The notes under the pieces: model-generated
The model's database searches: none
The model's input: the letters and a program-made list of their open reading frames with translations, nothing else
What the model was told of the DNA's origin: nothing
Made by a program: the position numbers and the translations under genes
Shown here: piece after piece, positions 1 through 6,819 of the stretch
Position numbering within the stretch: position 1 is the stretch's first letter
How the letters are laid out: every line of letters begins with the position of its first letter
NCBI GenBank assembly: GCA_018402605.1
Contig: JAGYIK010000023.1
Coordinates: 1 to 13,389 of the forward strand
Source of the DNA: Litorivicinus sp.
GTDB taxonomy: Bacteria > Pseudomonadota > Gammaproteobacteria > Pseudomonadales > Litorivicinaceae
DNA: 13,389 nucleotides
Reading direction: 5' to 3'

Positions 1-1961
1 TGTGACCAATGTGCCCAGAATGCGGCGGCCTGAGCACGAATCGACGGGCGCACCAATGCCAATGCATCGGATTGGGTCTCTTCGACATAGGTTTGTCGGC
101 CTGGAAGACCCTCAAGACCGCGCTTTAACATCTCGGTTGTGGCGTGGTAAAGCTGACGCAAGAGAGACGCACGCCAGCTGGTCCAGAGTTCGGGGTTGGT
201 CGCGGTGATATCGGCAACCGTCAGGCAGAGTAGGTAGTTCAAGCGACGCTCGTCGCCAACAATCTCAGCGAAAGCGCGGATTTCATCCGGGTCTGAGATG
301 TCTTTGCGTTGTGCGGTCATCGACATCAAGAGGTGATTATTGACAAGCCACGAGACCAAACGTGCGTCGTACTCCGACAAACGATGGTGTTTGCAGAAGT
401 TGTACGCATCGATCGCGCCGAGCTCTGAGTGGTCGCCGCCTCGGCCTTTGGCAATATCGTGGAATAGGGCTGCCAGATACAGCAGTTCTATTTTTGGTAA
501 CTGTTGTGTGAGGTCGGTGACGATGGGGTAGTCATCCCGAACGGTTCCCATATAAAACCGAGTGATATTTCGGATCAGCTGCAGCGTGTGCGCATCGACC
601 GTGTAGATGTGAAACAAGTCGTGTTGCATGAGGCCCATGATGGCGCCAAATTCAGGGATGTAGCGACTGAGAATGCCGTAGTAACGCATCCGGCGTAAAA
701 TCTCGGGCAACTTCTCAGGATATCTCATCAACTCCATGAAATAACTAATATTTACAATGTCTTTTCTAAAGGCATCATCAATCAGATGGCGGGCGGTGTA
801 CATCTGGCGCGTGGTCGCTGCCCGTAGGCCCTTGAGGTCTGGATTTTGTGCCAAGAGTACGAAGGCCTCGAGTAATGCCGAGGGGTTGCGCTCAAAGCCG
901 TTCTCATGGATCAACTCCAAGTGCTGTCCACGGACCTGCCAGCGGGCATTGAGTGGCGTGACGGCCACACTGGTTGGGTCACAGAGCACGGTTTCTTCGA
1001 AGTTCTGTAACAACATGTCATTGAATTCACCCATACGCAGTGTCATGCGGTAGACCTGCTTCATGAAGGCTTCGATGCGCTCTTTGGGATCGGCCTCGGT
1101 GAATCCCATTGCTTCTGCCACCTGGGCTTGGTGATCGAACAGGAGTTTGTTCTGCGCGCGACCTGCACACATGTGTAGTGCGAAGCGGGTGCGCTTCAAA
1201 AATTGTTCTGCTTCGTCGAGAAGACGAAACTCACTTTGTGTGAGGAGTCCCTCGTCGACTAGCGTGATTAATCGCGTGGTGCGGAAATGGCGTCGCGTGA
1301 CCCAGATGATGGTGTGTAGATCGCGAAGACCACCGGGCGCATTTTTGATGTCAGGTTCAAGCCGGTTGTCTGAGTTGTCATGTTTGTCGTAGCGCTCATC
1401 TTGCTCGGCCACCTTGGCCTGATAAAACGCCTGGGTGCTCCAGAGGCTGTCATCAAAGGCAACTGTTTCGAGCCGCTCCATCATTTCAGGGCGTGCGCAA
1501 ATGGGCCGACATTCGATGAGACTTGTGGCAATCGTAATGTCGCCTCGGGCCAGTTCTCTGCAGTCATCAAAGGATCGCACAGCGTGGCCAATCTCGACAT
1601 TGAAGTCCCAAAGGCGTGTGGTGAAGGTGGTGAGCTGCTCAGATGCAGCCTTGATATCGTTTTCTTCACCGAGTATCAGGACATCGACGTCTGAGAACGG
1701 ATGCAGTTCCCCGCGACCGTAACCGCCAACCGCAAACAGTCCCAGTGGGTGGTCATCAAGCTGGCTGTCAGTCCACAGCGCATCGAGAAGGCGATCAACG
1801 ACCATGGCGCGGGCACCGAGTAAATACTCGATGAAAATCCCATCGGCAAAGGCCTTGTGCATCAGGGATTGCTGTCGTTTTAAATAGTCACGGATCCCAG
1901 ACGGTGTTAAATCGGAGGGAATCTCGAGATCCGTGGAGAGTGGGCCTGTGATCAGTGCCAT
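1..1961 (-). CDS. glnD: GlnD, bifunctional PII uridylyltransferase / uridylyl-removing enzyme, 3' end cut by window edge
   Basis: GlnD senses glutamine and adds UMP to, or removes it from, the PII signalling proteins, setting glutamine synthetase activity and nitrogen-gene expression in the cytoplasm. About 653 codons are visible of the roughly 890 usual for the family. The nucleotidyltransferase motif GGYGRGELHPFSDVD lies at residues 79-93 (bases near 1685-1727), with catalytic Asp91 and Asp93. The HD hydrolase motif FHDIAKGRGGDHSE starts near residue 500 (about 430-464), with His501 and Asp502, and is followed by the family stretch around WLVNNHLLMSMTAQRKDISD. Both motifs are in one frame and I saw no break, though I only spot-checked for stops. 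The C-terminal ACT glutamine-sensing domains are beyond base 1. The ATG at 1961-1959 shares one base with the map stop codon (TGATG), so translation is probably coupled to map. The map-glnD pair divergent from rpsB is the usual gammaproteobacterial arrangement. Confidence 0.95.
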   Translation of the reverse strand, partial: MALITGPLSTDLEIPSDLTPSGIRDYLKRQQSLMHKAFADGIFIEYLLGARAMVVDRLLDALWTDSQLDDHPLGLFAVGGYGRGELHPFSDVDVLILGEENDIKAASEQLTTFTTRLWDFNVEIGHAVRSFDDCRELARGDITIATSLIECRPICARPEMMERLETVAFDDSLWSTQAFYQAKVAEQDERYDKHDNSDNRLEPDIKNAPGGLRDLHTIIWVTRRHFRTTRLITLVDEGLLTQSEFRLLDEAEQFLKRTRFALHMCAGRAQNKLLFDHQAQVAEAMGFTEADPKERIEAFMKQVYRMTLRMGEFNDMLLQNFEETVLCDPTSVAVTPLNARWQVRGQHLELIHENGFERNPSALLEAFVLLAQNPDLKGLRAATTRQMYTARHLIDDAFRKDIVNISYFMELMRYPEKLPEILRRMRYYGILSRYIPEFGAIMGLMQHDLFHIYTVDAHTLQLIRNITRFYMGTVRDDYPIVTDLTQQLPKIELLYLAALFHDIAKGRGGDHSELGAIDAYNFCKHHRLSEYDARLVSWLVNNHLLMSMTAQRKDISDPDEIRAFAEIVGDERRLNYLLCLTVADITATNPELWTSWRASLLRQLYHATTEMLKRGLEGLPGRQTYVEETQSDALALVRPSIRAQAAAFWAHWS

Positions 1962-2746
1962 CAACCGATCCTCGGAAACTGTTCGTCAGACTCTCGATAC
2001 GTCAAAATTTCATAGCCCGTCGGCGTCACGAGGATGGTGTGCTCCCACTGGGCGGACAGTTTGCGATCCTTGGTCACCGCGGTCCAGCCGTCTGACAATA
2101 GCCGCGTGTGTCGCTTGCCTTGGTTGATCATCGGCTCAATCGTGAAGGTCATGCCCTCTTTTAAGGCGACACCTGTGCCGGGCTTACCGTAATGCAGGAC
2201 CTGAGGATCCTCATGGAATACCTTACCGATGCCGTGGCCGCAGAATTCTTCAACAACTGTGTAGTAGTGGCTTTCTGCATGGACTTGGATCGCATGGCCG
2301 ATATCCCCGAGGCGTGCGCCGGGTTTGACCAGTTCGATCCCCTTGTACATGCATTCTTGTGTAATTTGGATTAGGCGCTCTGCATAGGGTTTGATCTCGC
2401 CAATCACATACATTTTACTGGTGTCACCGTGGTAGCCATCTTTCAGCACGGTGACATCAATGTTCAAAATGTCGCCTTTTTTCAGCTCTTTTTCGTCATC
2501 AGGGATGCCATGGCACACCACATGGTTCAGGCTGGTGCAGATGGATTTTGGAAAACCCCGGTAGTTGAGTGGTGCCGGTATGGCCTGTTGCACATTGACA
2601 ATGTAATCGTGGCAAATACGATCGAGCTCACCGGTCGTGATGCCAGGCTTGACGTGTTCGCCAATCATCATCAGGCATTCAGCGGCCAGTTGGCCTGCGA
2701 CTCGCATTCCTTCGATATCTTCTGGTGTTTGGATACTGTGCGCCAC
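1961..2746 (-). CDS. map: Methionine aminopeptidase, type I
   Basis: This cytosolic metalloprotease removes the initiator Met from nascent proteins whose second residue is small. The 261-residue length matches the bacterial type I enzyme (E. coli 264). All five metal ligands are present at the expected positions: Asp97 (in NIDVTV), Asp108 (in GDTSKM), His171 (in CGHGIGK), Glu204 (in FTIEPMINQG) and Glu235 (in WEHT). The substrate-binding His79 lies in NHVVCHGIP. The start is GTG at 2746-2744, chosen because a strong AAGGAG site (plus-strand 2752-2757) sits 5 nt upstream and the protein begins with the family-typical run into TPEDIEGMR. It is the first gene of a leftward map-glnD unit, and its leader overlaps the rpsB promoter region. 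A weak -10-like TATAAC on the minus strand (plus 2804-2809) could serve map, but its -35 is poor. Confidence 0.97.
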   Translation of the reverse strand: MAHSIQTPEDIEGMRVAGQLAAECLMMIGEHVKPGITTGELDRICHDYIVNVQQAIPAPLNYRGFPKSICTSLNHVVCHGIPDDEKELKKGDILNIDVTVLKDGYHGDTSKMYVIGEIKPYAERLIQITQECMYKGIELVKPGARLGDIGHAIQVHAESHYYTVVEEFCGHGIGKVFHEDPQVLHYGKPGTGVALKEGMTFTIEPMINQGKRHTRLLSDGWTAVTKDRKLSAQWEHTILVTPTGYEILTYRESDEQFPRIG

Positions 2747-2765
2747 GGGAACTCCTTTGTCGAAG

Positions 2766-2797
2766 CGATCAGTATGCCAGATGTGGCATTCCGATCG
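2766..2797. repeat. 32-bp imperfect dyad over the rpsB -35 box
   Basis: Two nested inverted repeats share one centre. The inner arms ATGCCA (2774-2779) and TGGCAT (2784-2789) flank GATG; the outer arms CGATC (2766-2770) and GATCG (2793-2797) are separated from them by 3-nt linkers in which G2772 also matches C2791. Twelve of fourteen arm positions are complementary. The dyad covers the rpsB -35 hexamer, and if map is transcribed from the minus-strand -10-like site it would lie at the 5' end of the map mRNA. It could be a protein operator or an RNA hairpin; the sequence alone does not decide. Confidence 0.6.
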
Positions 2798-2811
2798 AAA
2801 GTTGTTATACT
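2783..2811 (+). promoter_or_regulatory. Predicted sigma-70 promoter of rpsB-tsf
   Basis: A -10 hexamer TATACT (2806-2811) stands 17 nt downstream of a -35-like GTGGCA (2783-2788, 4 of 6 consensus bases). The bases after the -10, TCGCGCCGC (2812-2820), form a GC-rich discriminator. In known gammaproteobacteria such discriminators mark ribosomal promoters repressed by ppGpp/DksA. Transcription would start near 2817-2819, leaving a leader of about 100 nt. This is inferred from the motif match and spacing only. Confidence 0.6.
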
Positions 2812-2817
2812 TCGCGC

Positions 2818-2921
2818 CGCTTGAAATCGCAGGCTTGTCACTAACCTGTCATGGGGTGCCTTATATAAGGTCATGGCAGGGGCAAGTCTGTTTTGGACCA
2901 ACCCCTGACAAGGAAATACAC
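2818..2921 (+). promoter_or_regulatory. rpsB leader RNA, candidate S2 autoregulatory element
   Basis: Three pairings are visible. Helix A joins 2830-2837 (CAGGCTTG) to 2883-2890 (CAAGTCTG), 8 bp with one G-U. Helix B joins 2845-2857 (CCTGTCATGGGGT) to 2901-2913 (ACCCCTGACAAGG), 12 bp with two single-base bulges, and takes in the Shine-Dalgarno bases AAGG. A short hairpin CCTT-ATAT-AAGG lies at 2859-2870. Helices A and B interleave, so they would form a pseudoknot or compete. In E. coli, S2 represses its own rpsB-tsf mRNA through a structured leader, which makes an S2-binding role here plausible but inferred. Confidence 0.5.
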
Positions 2922-3800
2922 ATGGCAAATGTCAGCATGCGCGATCTGCTGAAGGCGGGCGCACACTTCGGTCACCAGACACGGTACTGGAACCCTAAAA
3001 TGGCACCATTTATCTTTGGTGCACGCAACAAAATTCATATTATCGACCTCGAATTGACGGTGCCTGCACTTGAAAAGGCCGTCGCAATTGTTCGTGGTAT
3101 GGCGCAAAACAAGAACAAGGTTCTGTTTGTCGGCACCAAGCGTGCTGCCGCCAAGATCATCAAAGAGCAGGCCGACCGCTCAGGCCAGCCGTACGTCAAC
3201 CACCGTTGGCTCGGTGGGATGTTGACCAACTGGAAAACCATTCGTCAGTCGATCAAGCGCTTAAAAGACCTTGAAGTCAAAATGACCGACGGTACGCTCG
3301 ATAAGATCACTAAAAAAGAGGCGTTGGATTTGTCGCGCCAGCTCGAAAAGCTTGAGCGTTCGATTGGCGGTATCAAAGAAATGGGTGGCTTGCCCGATGC
3401 GATCTTTGTCGTCGATGTCGATCACGAAAAAATTGCGATTCAAGAAGCCAACAAGCTGGGTATTCCAGTGATCGGTATTGTCGATACCAACTCGGATCCA
3501 GATGGCGTTGACATTGTCATCCCAGGCAACGACGACGCGATCCGCGCAATTGAATTGTATGCGCAGGCCATTGCCGATGCGTGCATTGAGGGCGCGGCAG
3601 AGAGTCTTGGACGCAGTGATTACGTCGAAGTGGATGCAGAGCCTGCTGCTGAAGAGAAGCCAGTCGTTGAAGCGAAGCCAAAAGCTAAAGCGAAACCAAA
3701 AGCACAGCCAAAGGCGGATGCTGTAGAAGCGGCCCCAGAAGTGGCAGTTGCAGAAGTAGTAGAAGCGGCTGCTGAAGAGGTGGTTGGAAGTTGCGCCTGA
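2922..3800 (+). CDS. rpsB: 30S ribosomal protein S2 with extended C-terminal tail (3' end frameshifted)
   Basis: S2 binds the 30S subunit late in assembly and helps seat S1. The ATG at 2922 is chosen because AAGGAA (2910-2915) precedes it and the product MANVSMRDLLKAGAHFGHQT starts exactly as S2 proteins do; the frame is open further upstream but that would run through the promoter. Residues 1-230 are canonical, including GARNKIHIIDLE (33-44), VNHRWLGGMLTN (92-103) and GIPVIGIVDTNSDPD (180-194). After residue 235 comes a low-complexity Ala/Glu/Lys/Pro/Val tail absent from the 241-residue E. coli protein. As written the frame stops at 3798-3800, giving 292 residues. Removing one G at 3786-3787 would extend the same acidic tail to a TAA at 3853-3855, giving 310 residues and leaving 25 nt before tsf. 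I think the longer form is the real one. Confidence 0.96.
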   Translation: MANVSMRDLLKAGAHFGHQTRYWNPKMAPFIFGARNKIHIIDLELTVPALEKAVAIVRGMAQNKNKVLFVGTKRAAAKIIKEQADRSGQPYVNHRWLGGMLTNWKTIRQSIKRLKDLEVKMTDGTLDKITKKEALDLSRQLEKLERSIGGIKEMGGLPDAIFVVDVDHEKIAIQEANKLGIPVIGIVDTNSDPDGVDIVIPGNDDAIRAIELYAQAIADACIEGAAESLGRSDYVEVDAEPAAEEKPVVEAKPKAKAKPKAQPKADAVEAAPEVAVAEVVEAAAEEVVGSCA

Positions 3801-3852
3801 AGTGGTCGCTGAAGCACCCGCTGAAGCCGCTCCTGAAGAGAACAAAGACGCT
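3633..3852 (+). repeat. Low-complexity segment coding the S2 tail
   Basis: The DNA is a run of near-repeated GCx-GAA, AAA-GCx and CCA-AAA codons, giving first an Ala/Glu stretch, then a basic Lys-Pro-Ala segment (about residues 251-265), then a second Ala/Glu/Val stretch. Recurring units such as GCTGAAGAG (3771-3779) and CCTGAAGAG (3832-3840) would favour slippage in replication or misalignment in assembly. The apparent frameshift at 3786 lies inside it. Confidence 0.6.
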
Positions 3853-3880
3853 TAACGGACACATTAAAAGAGGATTCAGC

Positions 3881-4735
3881 ATGGCCGATATTTCAGCCGC
3901 GATGGTCAGGGGAACTGCGCGAACGCCAAGGACTTGGCATGATGGAATGCAAGCGTTGGTGGAAGCGTCAGGTGATTTGGACCTGGCGATTGAGAAACCC
4001 GCAAATCATCAGGGATGAAAGCCGCAAAGAAAAAGCCCGGTCGTGTTGCGGCCGACGGCGTGGTTCGTGTTGCAGTCAACGGGGCCAAGGCACCCTGTTG
4101 GAAGTGAACTCTGAAACCGACTTCGTTGCGCGGATGACAATTTCTCTCGCCTTTGCAGACCGTGTGATTGCAGGAGCTGCGGCGAGTGCATCGACCGACG
4201 TTGCTGCATTGATGGCAGGCGAGCTCGAAAGATGCCCGTTCTGCGTTGGTGCAAAGATCTTGGTGAGAATATCACCGTGCGCTCGGATCGCAAAAATTGA
4301 AGCCAAGGTGGTGGGTGCATACGTGCATTCAAATGAAAAATTGCGTTCTCATTGGTTTTGGATGGTGGTTCAGACGAGCTGGCTAAAGACATTGCAATGC
4401 ACGGCCGCAGCAAACCGATGGTGATTAGCCCCGACGACGTTGATCCAGCGGTGATCGAGAAAGAGAAAGAAATCTTCATCGCACAAGCGGAGAATTCAGG
4501 AAAGCCTGCGGAGATCATCGAGAAGATGATCGGTGGCCGGATCCGGAAATTCCTTGCGGAAGTGAGTTTGGTTGATCAACCATTCGTGAAGAACCCAGAG
4601 CAGACGGTTGGCCAGCTTGCGAAGGCGGCGGGAGCGAGTGTGACTGCAATGGTTCGATTCGAAGTCGGCGAAGGAATTGAAAAAGAAGAAGTGGATTTCG
4701 CGGCAGAAGTCATGGCGCAGGCCAGAGGCAACTGA
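3881..4735 (+). pseudogene. tsf: Elongation factor Ts, reading frame broken by many small indels (probably sequence errors)
   Basis: EF-Ts recycles EF-Tu by expelling GDP. The ATG at 3881 follows AAGAGGA (3867-3873) and opens with MADISAAMV. Family segments then appear in all three frames: ELRER (3912), GLGMMECK (3930), LVEASGDLDLAIE (3956), MKAAKK (4015), TLLEVNSETDFVAR (4092), AFADRVIAGAAAS (4149), GENITVR (4262), IAKIEAKVVGAYVH (4287) and DGGSDELAKDIAMH (4361). From 4361 to the TGA at 4733-4735 the frame is continuous and normal, ending GEGIEKEEVDFAAEV. I infer about a dozen events, mostly of one base and several in homopolymers. They sum to zero, so the span is 855 nt, matching a 284-residue protein (E. 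coli 283). The TDFV motif that contacts the EF-Tu nucleotide site is intact. Net-zero indels without obvious amino-acid decay in an essential gene suggest low-quality sequence, not a dead gene. Confidence 0.9.
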
Positions 4736-4745
4736 CTAGAAATTC

Positions 4746-4775
4746 AAAAAAGGCCGCATGAGCGGCCTTTTTTTT
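4746..4775 (+). terminator. Rho-independent terminator after tsf
   Basis: The perfect 7-bp stem AGGCCGC (4751-4757) and GCGGCCT (4762-4768) closes a 4-nt loop ATGA, followed by an unbroken T run to 4775; five A residues precede the stem, which lengthen it by A-T pairs. It begins ten bases after the tsf stop. It would end most rpsB-tsf transcripts and lower, by read-through, what reaches pyrH. The A and T flanks make it nearly symmetrical, but no leftward gene ends here. Confidence 0.88.
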
Positions 4776-4784
4776 GGAGGACGT

Positions 4785-5525
4785 ATGGCTAAAGGTGAAC
4801 GATCTGCACGGTACAAGCGGATTCTATTGAAACTCTCGGGAGAGGCTCTTGCGGGCCCAGAGGGATTTGGGATTTCGCCTCAGGTTCTTGATCAAATGGC
4901 GCTCGAAATTGGTCAGTTGGTTGGCATTGGGGTGCAAGTTGGACTGGTGATCGGCGGCGGTAACCTGTTTCGCGGTGCGGCCCTGCATAAAGCGGGCTTA
5001 GATCGTGTCACAGGTGATCATATGGGGATGCTTGCGACCCTGATGAATGCGCTGGCAATGCGAGACGCACTTGAGCGGTCATCGATCGCTTCGCACGTGA
5101 TGAGTGCGATACCGATGAGTGGCATGGTGGAACATTATGATCGGCGCCGCGCAATGCGGTATTTAGATCAAAATGATGTGGTGATCTTTGCCGCAGGAAC
5201 CGGTAATCCGTTTTTTACCACCGACTCAGCGGCCTGTTTGCGTGCGATCGAAGTGGACTGCGATTTGGTTTTGAAAGCGACCAAGGTGGACGGTGTGTAC
5301 GATAGTGACCCCGTGACCAATCCAAATGCAGTAAAATATGATGTTCTCGATTATGAGACGGTGCTGGCAAAGCAGCTCGGTGTGATGGATCTGACAGCCA
5401 TTTGTTTGGTCCGTGATCATGGGATGCCGGTACGCGTGTTTAATATGAATAAACCAGGTGCCTTGGTTGCGATTATTCGCGGCGAAAGTGAGGGTACGCT
5501 GATTGAGCAAGGAACAGATGCGTGA
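4785..5525 (+). CDS. pyrH: UMP kinase
   Basis: PyrH phosphorylates UMP to UDP with ATP in the cytoplasm, feeding UTP, CTP and UDP-sugar synthesis. The 246-residue protein has the amino-acid-kinase-family landmarks: LLKLSGEAL (14-22), the glycine loop VIGGGNLFRG (55-64), FAAGTGNPFFTTDSAA (135-150) for UMP binding, and ATKVDGVYDSDP (165-176) for the nucleotide. The start at 4785 is preferred to the in-frame ATG at 4758, because the latter lies in the terminator loop and the site GGAGG (4776-4780) sits 4 nt before 4785. The ribosome binding site directly abuts the terminator T run, so any private promoter would have to lie inside tsf; I see no strong one. The stop overlaps the frr start by 4 nt. 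Confidence 0.97.
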   Translation: MAKGERSARYKRILLKLSGEALAGPEGFGISPQVLDQMALEIGQLVGIGVQVGLVIGGGNLFRGAALHKAGLDRVTGDHMGMLATLMNALAMRDALERSSIASHVMSAIPMSGMVEHYDRRRAMRYLDQNDVVIFAAGTGNPFFTTDSAACLRAIEVDCDLVLKATKVDGVYDSDPVTNPNAVKYDVLDYETVLAKQLGVMDLTAICLVRDHGMPVRVFNMNKPGALVAIIRGESEGTLIEQGTDA

Positions 5526-6079
5526 TTGATGAAATCAAAACCGATGCGAAAAGTCGGATGGAAAAATCTCTAGAAGCCTTGGGGCATGCGTTTGCAAAGA
5601 TTCGCACCGGTCGTGCGCATCCATCGATCTTGGATGCTGTGAAGGTCGATTACTATGGATCAGAGATGCCAATTGCGCAGGTGGCCAACATCAACGTTGA
5701 GGATGCTCGGACGTTAGCAGTCACCCCATGGGAAAAAGCCATGGTCGGTGAGATCGAGAAAGCCATCATGAAGGCAGACCTTGGGTTAAATCCGTCAACT
5801 GCCGGTGCAGTGATCCGCGTGCCGATGCCGCCGCTGACGGAAGAAACACGCAAGGGCTACACCAAGCAAGCGCGTGCCGAGGCGGAACAAGCCAAGGTGG
5901 CGGTTCGAAATATTCGTCGGGATGCGATGGCGCAGGCCAAAGATCTCCTGAAGGAAAAAGAGATCACCGAGGACGATGAGCGACGGTTTGGTGACGAGAT
6001 CCAAAAGTTAACCGATGACATGGTCAAGCGCATTGATCAACTTCTGGCGGACAAAGAAGTCGATTTGATGGAAGTCTGA
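5522..6079 (+). CDS. frr: Ribosome recycling factor
   Basis: RRF, with EF-G, splits the post-termination ribosome so that its subunits can be reused. The 185-residue length equals that of E. coli RRF, and the sequence matches along its length: KIRTGRAHPSILD (26-38), DLGLNPSTAG (86-95), RVPMPPLTEE (99-108) and the helix KVAVRNIRRDA (125-135) with the conserved Arg129 and Arg132. The protein is the usual long three-helix bundle with an inserted small domain. The start is GTG at 5522, which gives the family-typical MIDEIKTDAKSRMEK; it sits in a GTGA overlap with the pyrH stop, so translation is likely coupled. It has its usual pyrH-frr position. Confidence 0.97.
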   Translation: MIDEIKTDAKSRMEKSLEALGHAFAKIRTGRAHPSILDAVKVDYYGSEMPIAQVANINVEDARTLAVTPWEKAMVGEIEKAIMKADLGLNPSTAGAVIRVPMPPLTEETRKGYTKQARAEAEQAKVAVRNIRRDAMAQAKDLLKEKEITEDDERRFGDEIQKLTDDMVKRIDQLLADKEVDLMEV

Positions 6080-6084
6080 GGTTC

Positions 6085-6819
6085 ATGGCCGAACCGCACC
6101 TACCAAGTCATGTGGCCATCATTATGGATGGCAACAACCGTTGGGCTCGTGCTCACGGTAAACGGAAGCTGGCTGGTCATGCAGCTGGGGCTGATGCGCT
6201 CCGCGCTGTGATCCGAAAGTGTATTGAGCGTGGAGTCCAGACACTGTCTGTCTTTGCGTTTTCAAGCGAAAACTGGAGTCGACCGAAGATTGAGGTTGAC
6301 GGCCTAATGCGTTTGTTTGAGAAGTCCCTCAACGATGAAGTCCCTGAATTGGTGGATAACAAAATAGCCATTCGAATTGTCGGCGATCGCAGTGCGTTTT
6401 CCCCCTCACTGCGTGACGCCATGCGTCGGGCAGAAGACGCAACCCAAGGTGGCTCGCGATTGCACCTGAATATCATGGCGAACTATGGGGGTCGTTGGGA
6501 TATTGTGGATACCGCGCGCCGGTTGGCTCAGGCGGCAGTTGATGGTCGCGTCGCGCCGGATGCCATTGATGAATCGCTGTTCGAAACCATGCACAACCTC
6601 TCCGAACAGGAGCCTGTCGATCTGCTGATCCGAACCGGTGGTGAGCATCGCATTTCGAATTTTCTGCTGTGGCAAGCGGCCTATGCGGAATTGGTGTTCA
6701 GTGACGTGCTCTGGCCTGATTTTGACGGCGCTGCTTTGGATGCCTGTTTGATTGCCTATGCCAATCGTGAACGACGCTTTGGAATGACCTCAGAGCAAGT
6801 CCGGGGTACGCCGTGTTAA
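6085..6819 (+). CDS. uppS: Undecaprenyl diphosphate synthase (cis-prenyltransferase)
   Basis: This soluble, membrane-associated enzyme adds eight isopentenyl units to farnesyl diphosphate in cis, making the C55 carrier lipid for peptidoglycan, O-antigen and related polymers. The 244-residue protein has the diphosphate-binding start HVAIIMDGNNRWA (9-21) with catalytic Asp15, FAFSSENWSRP (58-68), MANYGGRWDI (131-140) and the C-terminal RTGGEHRISNF (183-193) with the residues that bind isopentenyl diphosphate and Mg. The E. coli protein is about 253 residues, with a few more at the N-terminus. The ATG at 6085 follows the frr stop by 5 nt. The end overlaps the GTG start of cdsA by 7 nt. Its isoprenoid substrate depends on dxr, encoded two genes downstream. 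Confidence 0.97.
   Translation: MAEPHLPSHVAIIMDGNNRWARAHGKRKLAGHAAGADALRAVIRKCIERGVQTLSVFAFSSENWSRPKIEVDGLMRLFEKSLNDEVPELVDNKIAIRIVGDRSAFSPSLRDAMRRAEDATQGGSRLHLNIMANYGGRWDIVDTARRLAQAAVDGRVAPDAIDESLFETMHNLSEQEPVDLLIRTGGEHRISNFLLWQAAYAELVFSDVLWPDFDGAALDACLIAYANRERRFGMTSEQVRGTPC

Larger units (their letters stand above)
2747..2921. promoter_or_regulatory. Divergent map / rpsB control region
   Basis: This 175-nt non-coding gap separates leftward map from rightward rpsB and must hold the promoters of both. On the plus strand it contains a good sigma-70-type promoter, a GC-rich discriminator and a roughly 100-nt rpsB leader with complementary segments. On the minus strand it contains the AAGGAG ribosome binding site of map and only weak promoter matches. 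A 32-bp imperfect dyad lies at 2766-2797. These elements are listed separately. I see no small open reading frame or RNA gene here with independent support. Confidence 0.8.

Noticed and set aside
1380..1694. Plus-strand open frames over glnD
   Set aside because: They are shadows of glnD, whose nucleotidyltransferase and HD motifs sit in one continuous minus-strand frame.
2429..2824. Open frame of 131 codons on the plus strand over map and the intergenic region
   Set aside because: It is antisense to map, whose motifs are complete, and it runs through the rpsB promoter; no ribosome binding site or recognisable product.
2859..2870. 12-bp palindrome CCTTATATAAGG as a stand-alone operator
   Set aside because: It lies within the rpsB leader downstream of the predicted start and fits better as a small RNA hairpin; I know no regulator with this site.
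2637..2921. Longer rpsB starting at an upstream in-frame ATG
   Set aside because: The extra 95 residues are not S2-like, overlap map and pass through the promoter; the start at 2922 has a good ribosome binding site and the conserved N-terminus.
3261..3845. Open frame of 194 codons on the minus strand opposite rpsB
   Set aside because: It lies wholly antisense to rpsB and the low-complexity tail; its Phe/Trp/Arg-rich product is the mirror of the Lys/Glu/Ala codons and resembles no family I know.
3881..4411. Programmed frameshifting or recoding in tsf
   Set aside because: There are about a dozen shifts in both directions at unlike sites, with no slippery heptamer and stimulator pattern; sequence error explains them more simply.
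4758..4784. Earlier pyrH start at the ATG inside the terminator loop
   Set aside because: It has no ribosome binding site, lies in the hairpin, and adds nine residues not typical of UMP kinase.
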